A stretch of DNA of 64,000 nucleotides. Origin: Desulfotomaculum sp. (lineage in GTDB: Bacteria; Bacillota; Desulfotomaculia; Desulfotomaculales; Desulfallaceae). This document shows positions 54,146 through 62,129 of the stretch, piece by piece. The translations under genes were made by a program, and so were the position numbers. The stretch spans positions 60,279 through 124,278 of the forward strand of contig JAENYQ010000003.1 in NCBI GenBank assembly GCA_016841675.1. The letters are read 5' to 3'. The first letter of the stretch is position 1, and every line of letters begins with the position of its first letter. Under the pieces are notes generated by a model, which made no database searches, had not been told where the DNA came from, and saw only the letters and a list, made by a program, of their open reading frames with translations.

Positions 54146-54850
54146 TCATTGTTTAGAACCCATATGCATGGCCGCCACGCCACCGGTGTAAGCCCGCACC
54201 TGCACATCCACCAACCCGGCGGTGCGGAACATTTCCGCCAGCTCTTCCCGGCCCGGAAAGTCGCTGGCTGATTCCTGCAACCAAGAGTATTCCTTGTAAC
54301 TGCGAGCAAGCATTTTGCCCAGCACAGGCATGATGTAGCGGAAGTAAGCGTAGTAAAATTGCCTGAATACCGGAATGGTGGGCTGGGATGTCTCCAGACA
54401 GACCACTTTTCCACCGGGTTTAGTCACCCGCTTCATTTCGCGCAGCACTTGCAAGTAGTCCGGCACGTTGCGCAGGCCAAAGCCAATGGTAACATGGTCG
54501 AAGGTGTCATTTCCGAAGGGCAGTTCCATGGCGTTGCCGTGCACCAGTTCGACTTGGCCCAGGTTTAGTTCTTTGACTTTTGCAGCCGCTATATTCAGCA
54601 TGTTCCGGCTAAAATCCAGTCCGTAAACCCGGCCTTGGCTGCCGATAGCCCCTGCCATGGCAATAGCCCAGTCACCTGTGCCGCAGCATACATCCAGCGC
54701 GGTTTGCCCGGGTTTAACGTCCATACGCCGCATGGTGTCCTTGCGCCAGGCAATGTGGCGCCGAAAGCTAATCACGGAGTTCATAAAATCGTATTTGTCA
54801 GATATAGACTCAAACACTTCGTGGACACGTTTTTCCTTGGATTGGGCCAT
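54146..54850 (-). CDS. menG: demethylmenaquinone methyltransferase
   Basis: SAM-dependent C-methylation of demethylmenaquinone, last step of menaquinone synthesis (UbiE/MenG). 234 residues with the two family signatures: [17 protein letters not shown] near residue 20 and [20 protein letters not shown] (about residue 123); SAM motif [13 protein letters not shown] behind CGGGAGAATA. Menaquinone implies a membrane respiratory chain in this anaerobe. Confidence 0.93.
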   Translation of the reverse strand: MAQSKEKRVHEVFESISDKYDFMNSVISFRRHIAWRKDTMRRMDVKPGQTALDVCCGTGDWAIAMAGAIGSQGRVYGLDFSRNMLNIAAAKVKELNLGQVELVHGNAMELPFGNDTFDHVTIGFGLRNVPDYLQVLREMKRVTKPGGKVVCLETSQPTIPVFRQFYYAYFRYIMPVLGKMLARSYKEYSWLQESASDFPGREELAEMFRTAGLVDVQVRAYTGGVAAMHMGSKQ

Positions 54851-54871
54851 AACTATTCTCCCGTTTATTAC

Positions 54872-55462
54872 TTACTTGAAACTTATTCTATCCACCAAAC
54901 TGCCAAACCTTTCCCCGGGCCGGCTTGCGCTAAGAAATATGTCCAAACAGCGCCGCAGGGCATCCGCCGCTTCATTTGCACCGGCCAGAGCCAGCATCTC
55001 GGTAGCCAACCGGGGGTGGCGTCCCAGTTTGCCACCGATTAATACCCGGTAACCGGTTTCTTCTATTTGCAGTGCTCCGGTTGGACAGGCGCGGGCACAC
55101 AGGCCACAGCTTAGGCAGGAACTTCGGTCAATTACCGCAACACCGTCCTGAACGGTGATCGCTTTTTCCGCACAGCTTTGGGTACAAACACCACACCCGT
55201 TACAGCTGCCGGTGACAATTGGGCGGGCTTGTCCTTGGAGGCCAAAGTCCTTAATCTGAGGCTGGCTGCAGGAATTGGGGCATCCGGCCACGGCCACGTG
55301 AAACATCTGGTGGTGCAGCGGTCGGCCGGTATCTATCTTGGCACTCAGACGAGTATTGAATTCGCTATCATCCATCATTTTGCGCAGGGTATCGACCAGG
55401 TTGTCCAGGTTGGCCACCCGGTTTGGACAATTAAAACATTTTTTTATCGTGAAAAGGTCCAT
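54872..55462 (-). CDS. sulfite/nitrite-reductase-like ferredoxin protein
   Basis: 196 residues: an N-terminal region with a CFNCPNR motif, a siroheme-type half motif VAGCPNSCSQPQIKDFG, then a double [4Fe-4S] ferredoxin insert (CNGCGVCTQSCAEKAI and CLSCGLCARACPTGAL) and a reductase-like C-terminus (GYRVLIGGKLGRHPRLA). This resembles an isolated siroheme-side domain of dissimilatory or AsrC-like reductases but is far shorter than a full enzyme (and keeps only one CxxxC pair), so it may be an electron carrier. 21 bases upstream of menG in the same direction. ATG behind GGGAGGT. Confidence 0.75.
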   Translation of the reverse strand: MDLFTIKKCFNCPNRVANLDNLVDTLRKMMDDSEFNTRLSAKIDTGRPLHHQMFHVAVAGCPNSCSQPQIKDFGLQGQARPIVTGSCNGCGVCTQSCAEKAITVQDGVAVIDRSSCLSCGLCARACPTGALQIEETGYRVLIGGKLGRHPRLATEMLALAGANEAADALRRCLDIFLSASRPGERFGSLVDRISFK

Positions 55463-55559
55463 ATTTTCAACCTCCCGGTTATTAGTATAACTACATCAAG
55501 TTTACTGCTTGTGGGAGGTCTTTCGCAGTTGTCTGCTTAGGCAGGACGTGTGATATTGC

Positions 55560-56006
55560 TCACACCGGCAAAAACTTCAATATTTTTACGCCGCTGGCCG
55601 GATCCGTTTCTTTGACAGCGTCGGCCCCTTTTAGTTCCATTAGAATTACTTCGGCCACCAGGTATACTTCCGATTCACCCCTGATGCAGCCCATGAGGGC
55701 GGTATCACCCCTGCCCAAGGCACCGTGTAAATGGAATACCGGTTCTTCGTCGTCCCGGAACATAGTTCCCAGGCCTATTATTTCCCGGCAGTCATTGAAG
55801 TTGCGGAACATGGGCACCGGGGGCAGTACGCATTTCTCCGGGCCGGTAACCACGGTTGCTTCTTTCAAAGCCCCGATGACGTAAAAAACACCAGCCTCTA
55901 CATTTTCCGCCTGCACCAACTGCCTTAATTCGCCCAGCAGGTCGTCGCCGTGCTCTACACGGGCTACAAAAACCCGGCCCAGTTCACCCTTGGAATATTT
56001 CAACAA
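55560..56006 (-). CDS. PPC-domain (DUF296) protein
   Basis: 148 residues of the PPC/AHL domain family: LGRVFVARVEHGDDLLGELRQ, GVFYVIGALKEA and the metal-binding-like FHLHGALGRGDTALMGCI. Bacterial members form trimers of unknown function; plant AHL proteins add AT-hooks. TTG 56006 has GGGAG seven bases upstream; GTG 56024 gives six more residues but lacks a site. Confidence 0.85.
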   Translation of the reverse strand: MLKYSKGELGRVFVARVEHGDDLLGELRQLVQAENVEAGVFYVIGALKEATVVTGPEKCVLPPVPMFRNFNDCREIIGLGTMFRDDEEPVFHLHGALGRGDTALMGCIRGESEVYLVAEVILMELKGADAVKETDPASGVKILKFLPV

Positions 56007-56126
56007 TAACACTCTCCCGGTCACGGAACTGTTATACTATTTTAACTTTACCAGTATATCATGGAGGGACATATCTTTACAGATCGGGTCCCTGTTTTGA
56101 ATCCGTTTAGTTCTAATTATAAAGCA

Positions 56127-56155
56127 TTGACAGCATCAAAATATTTTGATATGTT
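56127..56155 (+). promoter_or_regulatory. arsR promoter with operator between -35 and -10
   Basis: TTGACA (56127-56132), 17-nt spacer, TATGTT (56150-56155). The perfect palindrome ATCAAAATATTTTGAT (56135-56150) fills the spacer. ATCAA-N6-TTGAT is repeated ahead of arsM (56518-56533), so this is the probable operator of the ArsR protein encoded right after it. Confidence 0.75.
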
Positions 56156-56161
56156 ATGGTC

Positions 56162-56473
56162 ATGATTAATATTGTTAAAATTTCCAGGGCTCTAGGCGAT
56201 CCGGTCCGGTACAAAATTATGCTGCTGTTGGCCAACAGCGAAAGTGACTGCTGTCCACAACCCAGCACCAACGGGGGGCCACTGGGGTTATGCAACTGCG
56301 AAATAATGGCTCATACCGGTATGATTCAATCACGGGTTTCCTACCACATGAAGGAACTTACCGAGGCTGGATTAGTGACGGAGGAACAGCGGGGTAAATG
56401 GAAATATTATTACATTAATACCGCCACGCTGAAAGATTACGCCGGGCAAATTAAAACAGATTTATGCCGTTAA
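56162..56473 (+). CDS. arsR: ArsR-family transcriptional repressor
   Basis: 103 residues, winged-helix metal(loid) sensor. LGDPVRYKIMLLL, then Cys-rich SDCCPQP and LCNCEIMAHTGMIQSRVSYHMKELTEAGLV (recognition helix, in part). Cys pair CNC corresponds to the ELCVCDL-type arsenite site; the additional CC may contribute. ATG 56162 is preferred to ATG 56156, because the -10 box ends at 56155 and +1 should lie near 56162, implying a leaderless mRNA. No Shine-Dalgarno precedes it. Confidence 0.85.
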   Translation: MINIVKISRALGDPVRYKIMLLLANSESDCCPQPSTNGGPLGLCNCEIMAHTGMIQSRVSYHMKELTEAGLVTEEQRGKWKYYYINTATLKDYAGQIKTDLCR

Positions 56474-56517
56474 GGACAATTTGTGCGAGGTATGAATACT
56501 TTTTCTTGCGCTATTAC

Positions 56518-56533
56518 ATCAAAAAATATTGAT
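56518..56533 (+). promoter_or_regulatory. second ArsR operator-like site, ahead of arsM
   Basis: ATCAAAAAATATTGAT has the same ATCAA-N6-TTGAT frame as the palindrome in the arsR promoter. It lies 18 bp before the arsM start, next to its ribosome binding site. Confidence 0.6.
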
Positions 56534-56551
56534 TTTTAAGGAGTGTTTTTC

Positions 56552-57373
56552 ATGCAGGAAGATATCAGGGAAGAAGTTCGCAAGCGGTACGCGCAGGCCA
56601 TCAAGTATAAAACAAGCTGCTGCGGTAGTGGTAGTACAGGCATGTCCTGCTGCGGAGATTCCGCGTCGAAGGTGACCGAGATGATTACCGGTAACCTTTA
56701 TCATTCCGAGGAGGTCAAGGGACTTCCCGCCGAGGCCTTGGCTGCTTCTTTCGGCTGTGGCAATCCCACTGCCCTGGCGGAACTGCGCGAGGGTGAAACG
56801 GTATTGGATTTGGGCAGCGGGGCAGGCCTGGATGTACTGCTGTCTGCTCGGCGAGTCGGCCCCACCGGGAAAGCATATGGATTGGATATGACCGACGAGA
56901 TGCTGGCCGAAGCCAAGGCCAATCAGGCCAAGGCCGGGGTGGACAACGTGGAGTTTCTGAAAGGGCACCTGGAGGATATGCCTCTGCCCGATAATACAGT
57001 GGACGTAATTATCTCCAACTGCGTGATCAACCTGTCTGCCGACAAAGATCGGGTGCTGCGGGAGGCTTTTAGGGTGCTTAAGCCCGGTGGGCGTTTTGCG
57101 GTTGCGGACATTGTACTGACCAGGCCCCTGCCACCGCAGGTTCAGCAGGATTTGGCAGCTTGGACAGGCTGTGTGGCCGGCGCCCTATTGGATAGTGAAT
57201 ACAAGGAAAAACTAGCCCGGGCGGGTTTTGTAAATATAGGGGTAGAGGAAACCAGAGTTTACGAATTTGATGAGACCATGGCCCGGGAGCTGCTCCCCGG
57301 CTTGACCCCGGAACAGGTCCAAGGATTAAAAGGCGCTGTTGTGTCGGCATTTATCCGGGCTGTCAAACAATAA
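56552..57373 (+). CDS. arsM: arsenite S-adenosylmethionine methyltransferase
   Basis: 273 residues; methylates As(III) to methylated, partly volatile arsenicals. Conserved Cys are present: SCCGDS near residue 33, NCVINLS (about residue 155) and GCVAGALLD (about 206). SAM motif [19 protein letters not shown] 56552 has AAGGAG eight bases upstream. With arsR it makes a two-gene arsenic response unit. Confidence 0.92.
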   Translation: MQEDIREEVRKRYAQAIKYKTSCCGSGSTGMSCCGDSASKVTEMITGNLYHSEEVKGLPAEALAASFGCGNPTALAELREGETVLDLGSGAGLDVLLSARRVGPTGKAYGLDMTDEMLAEAKANQAKAGVDNVEFLKGHLEDMPLPDNTVDVIISNCVINLSADKDRVLREAFRVLKPGGRFAVADIVLTRPLPPQVQQDLAAWTGCVAGALLDSEYKEKLARAGFVNIGVEETRVYEFDETMARELLPGLTPEQVQGLKGAVVSAFIRAVKQ

Positions 57374-57686
57374 AAACCATTAAGGTGACTAAAAGCATGC
57401 GGTCGTTTTCCAGAGCTCTACCGCTGGCTTGCTCAAACATAGCCAACAGGTCGGGAACCCGGGTGTTCTCCCGCTGGGGGCCGGATATGTCAATTAGTAT
57501 TCGGCCTTCGTGCAGCATTAGTGTCCGGGTGCCGAAAGATAGGGCCTGTTCCATGTTGTGGGTCACCATCATGGTGGTGAGATTATTCTCTTCTACAATG
57601 GTCCTGGTCAGTTCCAGCACCTTGGCGGCGGTTTTGGGGTCCAGGGCAGCGGTGTGCTCATCCAACAGTAGTGACTGGACTTTTCG
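57363..57686 (-). pseudogene. 3' fragment of an ABC transporter ATPase
   Basis: Only the C-terminal part of an ABC ATPase remains: Walker B with D-loop (SLLLDEHTAALDPKTAAKV), H-loop (MMVTHNMEQAL) and the C-terminal strands. Walker A, Q-loop and signature are missing. The LDEHTAALDPKTA style matches ATPases of DUF534/TrpXYZ-like importers. The fragment begins in the codon right after the stop of the hydrogenase protease gene, so a breakpoint lies there. Its end overlaps the arsM end by 11 bases. Confidence 0.85.
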
Positions 57687-58178
57687 TTACCCCTGATTGT
57701 TTTCTAAGAGTTTATTAATTTCGGTTTTAAGCAAAGAAAAGAGTTTTGGTACTGCACCCTTAACAGCAAATGTTAGCCCTTCGCCAAAATCTAACTTCTC
57801 GGGTTCTACACCAAAAATGGTTATAGCTTCAGGTAAACCGGTAGTGCTTCGAGCCAGTTTAACAATACCTGGTAGAGACATGCCGTGTGCGTCTTGCCCA
57901 GGTAAATGCACAACATCCTCAATACCCAGTCGATAAACACATCCCGGATGCCCCCCGGCCTGTAAGGCATCAATGGCAATTATTTGCCTGGCTTGACTGA
58001 TCTCCTGAAGGTAATAGAGCACCGCGGTTCCCACCTCAAGAATCAGCAGTTCCGGAGGCCACTCCATTTTTTTAAATTCCCCGGCCACAAAGACACCAAT
58101 CCCGTCATCGCTCATAAGAGTATTGCCCAATCCCAGGATAAGAATTTCATAAGTTGGGTTACTTTGATTGTTATTCAT
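57687..58178 (-). CDS. NiFe-hydrogenase maturation protease
   Basis: 163 residues of the HycI/HybD family, which cleaves the C-terminal tail of the hydrogenase large subunit once Ni is in place. Motifs: GLGNTLMSDDGIGV near the N-terminus, IIAIDAL and DAHGMSLPG supply the metal ligands. ATG 58178 begins 41 bp from the divergent small-subunit gene. The substrate is most likely the large subunit at 59176-60570, which keeps a cleavable tail. Confidence 0.88.
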   Translation of the reverse strand: MNNNQSNPTYEILILGLGNTLMSDDGIGVFVAGEFKKMEWPPELLILEVGTAVLYYLQEISQARQIIAIDALQAGGHPGCVYRLGIEDVVHLPGQDAHGMSLPGIVKLARSTTGLPEAITIFGVEPEKLDFGEGLTFAVKGAVPKLFSLLKTEINKLLENNQG

Positions 58179-58220
58179 AATACATATATATGTAAGGATA
58201 AAAATATTAAGGAGTATATT
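58179..58220. promoter_or_regulatory. divergent hydrogenase promoter region with palindrome
   Basis: The 42 bp between the protease and small-subunit starts contain the palindrome TACATATATATGTA (58181-58194) and the AAGGAG ribosome binding site of the small subunit. Both promoters must overlap the neighbouring gene starts or lie within them. Confidence 0.45.
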
Positions 58221-59135
58221 ATGCAAAAAGAAGATTATATTAAACGCTGTCGGGAGTTGGCTGTTGGATCTGGGTTTCAACTTTCAAACTATGTACTTTC
58301 CGAAGTAAGGGGATATAGAAAGAGTAAATCCAGAAAACTGCCTGTAATCTGGATTGAAACCAGCGACAGTGGAGATAACAACATCGCATTTATGAACACC
58401 ACTTACCCTTACCTGGGGCAAGTTTTTACAGACTTAATAGACCTTCTATACAGTAATACCTTTATGGCTGCCCAAGGCCAGGATGCCCTTAATATCCTGG
58501 AACAAGCTGCTGTCAAGCTCCGGGGCAAGTTTACGCTAGTGGTGGAAGGCGCTATCCCTCTAAAGGATAACGGCCTCTACACAATAATAGCCCGTACTGA
58601 AGATCGCAAACTGACTGCCTTGGAGGCAGTCACGTGGTTAGGCCCACTGGCTGAATACGTTGTAGCTTTGGGAACCTGCGCCAGCTTCGGTGGTATTTCT
58701 GCAGCCAGGCCCAATATTACCGGCAGCGTAGGGGTCCGTAAAGTATTAAATAGAGAAGTTATTAATGTCAGTGGGTGTCCTATAAACCCCGACTGGTTTG
58801 TGGGAACACTGGCCCATCTTTTGCTCTACGGCCGGCCGGAGTTAGACAATTTGGGGCGTCCCACCCTTTTCTATGGTTTTACCGTACACCGTCACTGTCA
58901 GCGGCGATCCTATTTTGACCAAGGGCAATTTGCGAAAGAATTGGGTGACATCGAATGCATGTTTTCCCAGGGGTGTGTAGGTCCTAAAACTGGTGCGGAT
59001 TGCCCTTACCGGCAATGGATTAACCATGTAAATTGGCCGGTTAAGGCCAATACTCCATGTATAGGTTGTACCAATGAAGATTTTCCGGACGGTTCATCAC
59101 CATTTTTCACCCCCTTGCCGGAAAAAAACGATTAA
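58221..59135 (+). CDS. NiFe-hydrogenase small subunit lacking the proximal-cluster CxxC
   Basis: 304 residues. After a 40-residue N-terminal stretch without Tat signal the usual W-x-x-E-x-x-D-C-x-x-C region reads VIWIETSDSGDNNIAF: the two Cys are Ser and Asn. All others are present: ALGTCASFGG and NVSGCPINPDW (the remaining two proximal ligands), HRHCQRRSYF (His/Cys of the distal cluster), CMFSQGCVGPKTGADCP, and NWPVKANTPCIGC (medial [3Fe-4S] pattern with Pro). ATG behind AAGGAG. It pairs with the large subunit 40 bases downstream. The absent signal peptide makes a cytoplasmic enzyme likely. Confidence 0.9.
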   Translation: MQKEDYIKRCRELAVGSGFQLSNYVLSEVRGYRKSKSRKLPVIWIETSDSGDNNIAFMNTTYPYLGQVFTDLIDLLYSNTFMAAQGQDALNILEQAAVKLRGKFTLVVEGAIPLKDNGLYTIIARTEDRKLTALEAVTWLGPLAEYVVALGTCASFGGISAARPNITGSVGVRKVLNREVINVSGCPINPDWFVGTLAHLLLYGRPELDNLGRPTLFYGFTVHRHCQRRSYFDQGQFAKELGDIECMFSQGCVGPKTGADCPYRQWINHVNWPVKANTPCIGCTNEDFPDGSSPFFTPLPEKND

Positions 59136-59175
59136 ATAGGATAGCTTAACCCTTGTGCACCGGAAGGAGATCAAG

Positions 59176-60570
59176 ATGAGTAAAAAGAGGATTATGTTTA
59201 GTCCAGTTACAAGATTAAGTGGTTTGTTATCGGTAGAAGTAGTGGTAGACAGAGGTGTTGTATCAATTGCCAACGCCGGTGGAACTATGTACAGGGGCAT
59301 TGAGCATATTATGAAAGACAGACATATAACAGATGCCATTTATATGACCCAGAGAGTTTGCGGCATTTGCTCTCTGGCACACGGTGCGGTTGCCAGTTAT
59401 CTGCTGGATGAACTCTATGACCATGAACTGTCCGAAAATGCCCAGTATTTAAGGAATATAATGTTCGCGGCAGATATATTGCAAAATCATATCCGACACT
59501 TTTACTTTTTTAGTATACCTGACTATGTTAAAATGCCCAATCAGCCACCATTTGAGGGACAGAATTTAATAGATGTTCGCCTGTCACCTCAGGATAATGC
59601 TCGCCTGCTAGAACATTATTTTCGTTCGGTGGTGGCTTCCCAGGAATGCCACCAGTTACTAACAGTTTTCGGTGGCAAGGCGCCAAATCAGCACAGCTTT
59701 GTCCACGGGGGAGTGGCAGTTGCGCCAACTGCAGACAAAGTAAACCAGGCCCTGTCTTTAATAGCAAGTGTGCACACCTTTGTTAAGGAGTGTCTGATAC
59801 CGGATACTGAGTTGATTGCCCGGGTGTACAAAGACTACTTTAAGATTGGGCAGACACCAAGAAGGCTGTTGTCTTTTGGTATGTTCCGCTTCGGAACGAA
59901 AAACCAGTTGAGTCACTGGCAGGGCGGTATGCTAACCGGAAATAAAATCAGTGCACTTGATATCCAATTAATTACTGAAGATATTACTAATGCCTGGTAT
60001 CTTCCGGTAGATGGTCAAGTCCTGCCCGCACCATATAAACCCGGGGCTTATACCTATATAAAATCTTTCCAATATGCCGGGCAGCCCATTGAGATGGGCC
60101 CTCTGGCCAGGATGCTCATTAATGGCTTTTACCGTGGCGGAACCTCAACAATGGACCGCATTAAAGCCCGTTCTCTGGAAACGTTGCTTATTACCGAGTT
60201 AGTCATGGAGTGGCTGGGGAAATTGGTTCCAGGTCCACCACCGATCCGGCAAAAACAGAAACTGGTACAGGAACAGGCTGTGGCTGCCACAGATGTTATG
60301 CGTGGTTCACTTTTACACAGTGTTCGATTAAAGGATGAAAAGGTAGAGGAATATAAAATTATAACCCCTAGCAACTGGAACTTTTCTCCCAAGGATAAAA
60401 ATGGACAATTGGGACCGGTTGAATATGCCCTGACTGGTACAATTATTCCCAACCCCAAATTATTAAATACAATTTTAGGTCGAATCATTCGCTCCTTTGA
60501 TCCCTGCATAAACTGCGGCACCCATGTGCTAAACGCAAAGGGTGAGGTAACTGATAAAATTATTTTCTAA
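59176..60570 (+). CDS. NiFe-hydrogenase large subunit
   Basis: 464 residues carrying the NiFe(CN)2CO site. L1 motif RVCGICSLAHG near residue 58 and L2 motif DPCINCGTH near the C-terminus keep all four Ni-ligating Cys; the tail after His (VLNAKGEVTDKIIF) is the expected protease substrate. At 464 residues it is shorter than typical group 1 enzymes (about 560). ATG 59176 has AAGGAG six bases upstream. Downstream comes a long palindrome; no cytochrome b, ferredoxin or hyp genes adjoin. Confidence 0.93.
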   Translation: MSKKRIMFSPVTRLSGLLSVEVVVDRGVVSIANAGGTMYRGIEHIMKDRHITDAIYMTQRVCGICSLAHGAVASYLLDELYDHELSENAQYLRNIMFAADILQNHIRHFYFFSIPDYVKMPNQPPFEGQNLIDVRLSPQDNARLLEHYFRSVVASQECHQLLTVFGGKAPNQHSFVHGGVAVAPTADKVNQALSLIASVHTFVKECLIPDTELIARVYKDYFKIGQTPRRLLSFGMFRFGTKNQLSHWQGGMLTGNKISALDIQLITEDITNAWYLPVDGQVLPAPYKPGAYTYIKSFQYAGQPIEMGPLARMLINGFYRGGTSTMDRIKARSLETLLITELVMEWLGKLVPGPPPIRQKQKLVQEQAVAATDVMRGSLLHSVRLKDEKVEEYKIITPSNWNFSPKDKNGQLGPVEYALTGTIIPNPKLLNTILGRIIRSFDPCINCGTHVLNAKGEVTDKIIF

Positions 60571-60574
60571 AATC

Positions 60575-60660
60575 GGGGGTCAGGCCTGTCGTAACTTCCT
60601 AACTGCCTTATTTATATATACAAGAGTTATAGTTAGGAAGTTACGACAGGCCTGACCCCC
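60575..60660. repeat. 30-bp perfect inverted repeat, GGGGTCAGGC family
   Basis: Arms 60575-60604 and 60631-60660 are perfectly complementary (outer GGGGGTCAGGCCTGTCGTAA) with a 26-nt loop. The outer ten bases match the repeat at 36321-36392. Sits between the convergent hydrogenase and NapH-like genes and probably works as a terminator. Confidence 0.9.
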
Positions 60661-61425
60661 TTATTGTTGGGCTGCCGGGGTCAACTTGGCCAGCTTTTCG
60701 GGGCTGGTGTTTTTCAGGCGTTTTCCGTTTAGGACCAGAACCGGTATCGAGGAAGTGCCGTACCTGGACACCATGTAGTTCGGTGCACCCTTTGTTTGAT
60801 CAATGTTTATCTCTTTGAAAGATATTTTCAATTTTTGCAGTTCATCTTTTAGTGTAGTACAGGACTGGCACCGGTTCCCGGTAAATAAAACAATGCCTCT
60901 TTGTGGTACACCTGGCAGGTCGGGTGCCTGGGTTTTAGCTTTCAGGCTTCGCCTGGCTTTAATGGATAGGGTGGACAGAAAACCCATGGGACAAAACCCG
61001 CACCAAGTACGCTGGCTGTAAACGTAACCAAGAACAATGGTCATTGCGGTGGTCAGCGACACAAGTCTGACAAACACCAGCCCGATAGCGGCTATATCGC
61101 CGGCGGCGTAAATGATTCCGACCACCAGGTTGATCATCAGGAAAGCCAGGAAAGCAATTTTGAAATATGTAGAGGTTAATATAGCAGGTGCTTTATTGTG
61201 TCTGCTTATTTTGGACAGAATAACATCACTGAACAACCCCCGGGGGCAAAACAGACCGCACCACTTACGCTTGCCGGAAGCAACAGCCACTATTACCGGG
61301 GCCAGCATGCAAACCAGGGCTGCAATGCCCACCGGCGGGTAAACCCAGCCCACGATTAAAAAAACAACCAGAATTGACCAGGCGTAAGAACGTAACGAGC
61401 GTTCTTTATTTGTTTGAGCGCACAT
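60661..61425 (-). CDS. NapH-like ferredoxin membrane protein fused to glutaredoxin-like domain
   Basis: 254 residues: four or five membrane segments with two Cys pairs of a NapH/CcoG-like polyferredoxin (WCGLFCPRGLFSD and TWCGFCPMGFLS), then a C-terminal thioredoxin-fold domain (IVLFTGNRCQSCTTLKDELQ, YGTSSIPVLVLNG with cis-Pro). The CxxC of the last domain lies in RCQSC. It may pass electrons across the membrane to a thiol partner, or from the hydrogenase to a quinone; this is inference. ATG 61425 behind AGGAGGT. Confidence 0.85.
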   Translation of the reverse strand: MCAQTNKERSLRSYAWSILVVFLIVGWVYPPVGIAALVCMLAPVIVAVASGKRKWCGLFCPRGLFSDVILSKISRHNKAPAILTSTYFKIAFLAFLMINLVVGIIYAAGDIAAIGLVFVRLVSLTTAMTIVLGYVYSQRTWCGFCPMGFLSTLSIKARRSLKAKTQAPDLPGVPQRGIVLFTGNRCQSCTTLKDELQKLKISFKEINIDQTKGAPNYMVSRYGTSSIPVLVLNGKRLKNTSPEKLAKLTPAAQQ

Positions 61426-61548
61426 AAAATTACCTCCTGTTTGCAAATGTATCGTTAGTATTGTGCGCGGTATTACCACCAATTAAATTGTCAAAATGAG
61501 TTATAATAAAAACCAGTTATTTGAATCCTAAAATAATGGGAGTGTACC

Positions 61549-61640
61549 GTGGGAACGGTCAGTATCGTAAAATGATGCCCCAATTATGATTACGAAAAAG
61601 TTGAATCTGCCATTAGGCAATGTACAATACGTGCATGTGT
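61549..61640 (+). pseudogene. N-terminal remnant of a DUF362 protein
   Basis: GTG 61549 after GGGAGTG opens a frame reading GTVSIVK, stop (TGA), then CPNYDYEKVESAIRQC, which matches the N-terminus of DUF362 ferredoxin proteins (KVSIVKCPDYDYEKV...). The stop looks like an inserted TGA; the similarity fades after about 30 codons. The rest of 61426-61767 holds nothing recognisable. Confidence 0.65.
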
Positions 61641-61767
61641 CAAAAACGGAGTCCAAAGTTAAATTGTTATCGTGGCAACAACCTTGTTTATATTGTCCCG
61701 GGCTTATATAATTTTCAAGTAGCCATTTATTTAATTGAGTCTATGTTCTTTTAAAAGCGAGGGTAGT

Positions 61768-62127
61768 ATGTCGCAAAACAAAACATATTTGGGACCTCTG
61801 TTGGTATTGTCCGGCGCAGTGTTGTGGGGTACTACCGGCACTACCCAGGCCCTGGCCCCGGACGGAGCCACGCCCCTGGCCATTGGTGCTATGCGCCTAC
61901 TGGTGGGCGGACTGTGTCTGCTGGCCATCGCCTATTTCCTGTTTTCGAAGGGGCTGTCGCTGGTGCCGGTCGCAACCGCGGTCACTTTAACCCTGGCCGA
62001 GCCGCTTACCGCCGCCACACTGGGGGTCACTGTTTTGGGCGAGCGGCTTACTGCACCTGCGTTTGCCGGGATTGGCCTTCTATTGTTGGGCATACTTATT
62101 TTGTCTATCAGCGGTAAAAAAGACTAG
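61768..62127 (+). pseudogene. EamA/DMT transporter with large internal deletion
   Basis: 119 residues. Residues 6-60 match the first two helices of an EamA transporter (VLWGTTGTTQALAPDGATPL, AMRLLVGGLCLLAIAYFLF) and residues 60-119 the last two (SLVPVATAVTLTLAEPLTAA, LGERLTAPAFAG). About 170 residues that normally lie between are gone, and the frame is kept. The product would be a four-helix protein like an SMR transporter, so it may be a relic or a functional mini-transporter. ATG behind GAGGG. Confidence 0.75.
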
Positions 62128-62129
62128 CC

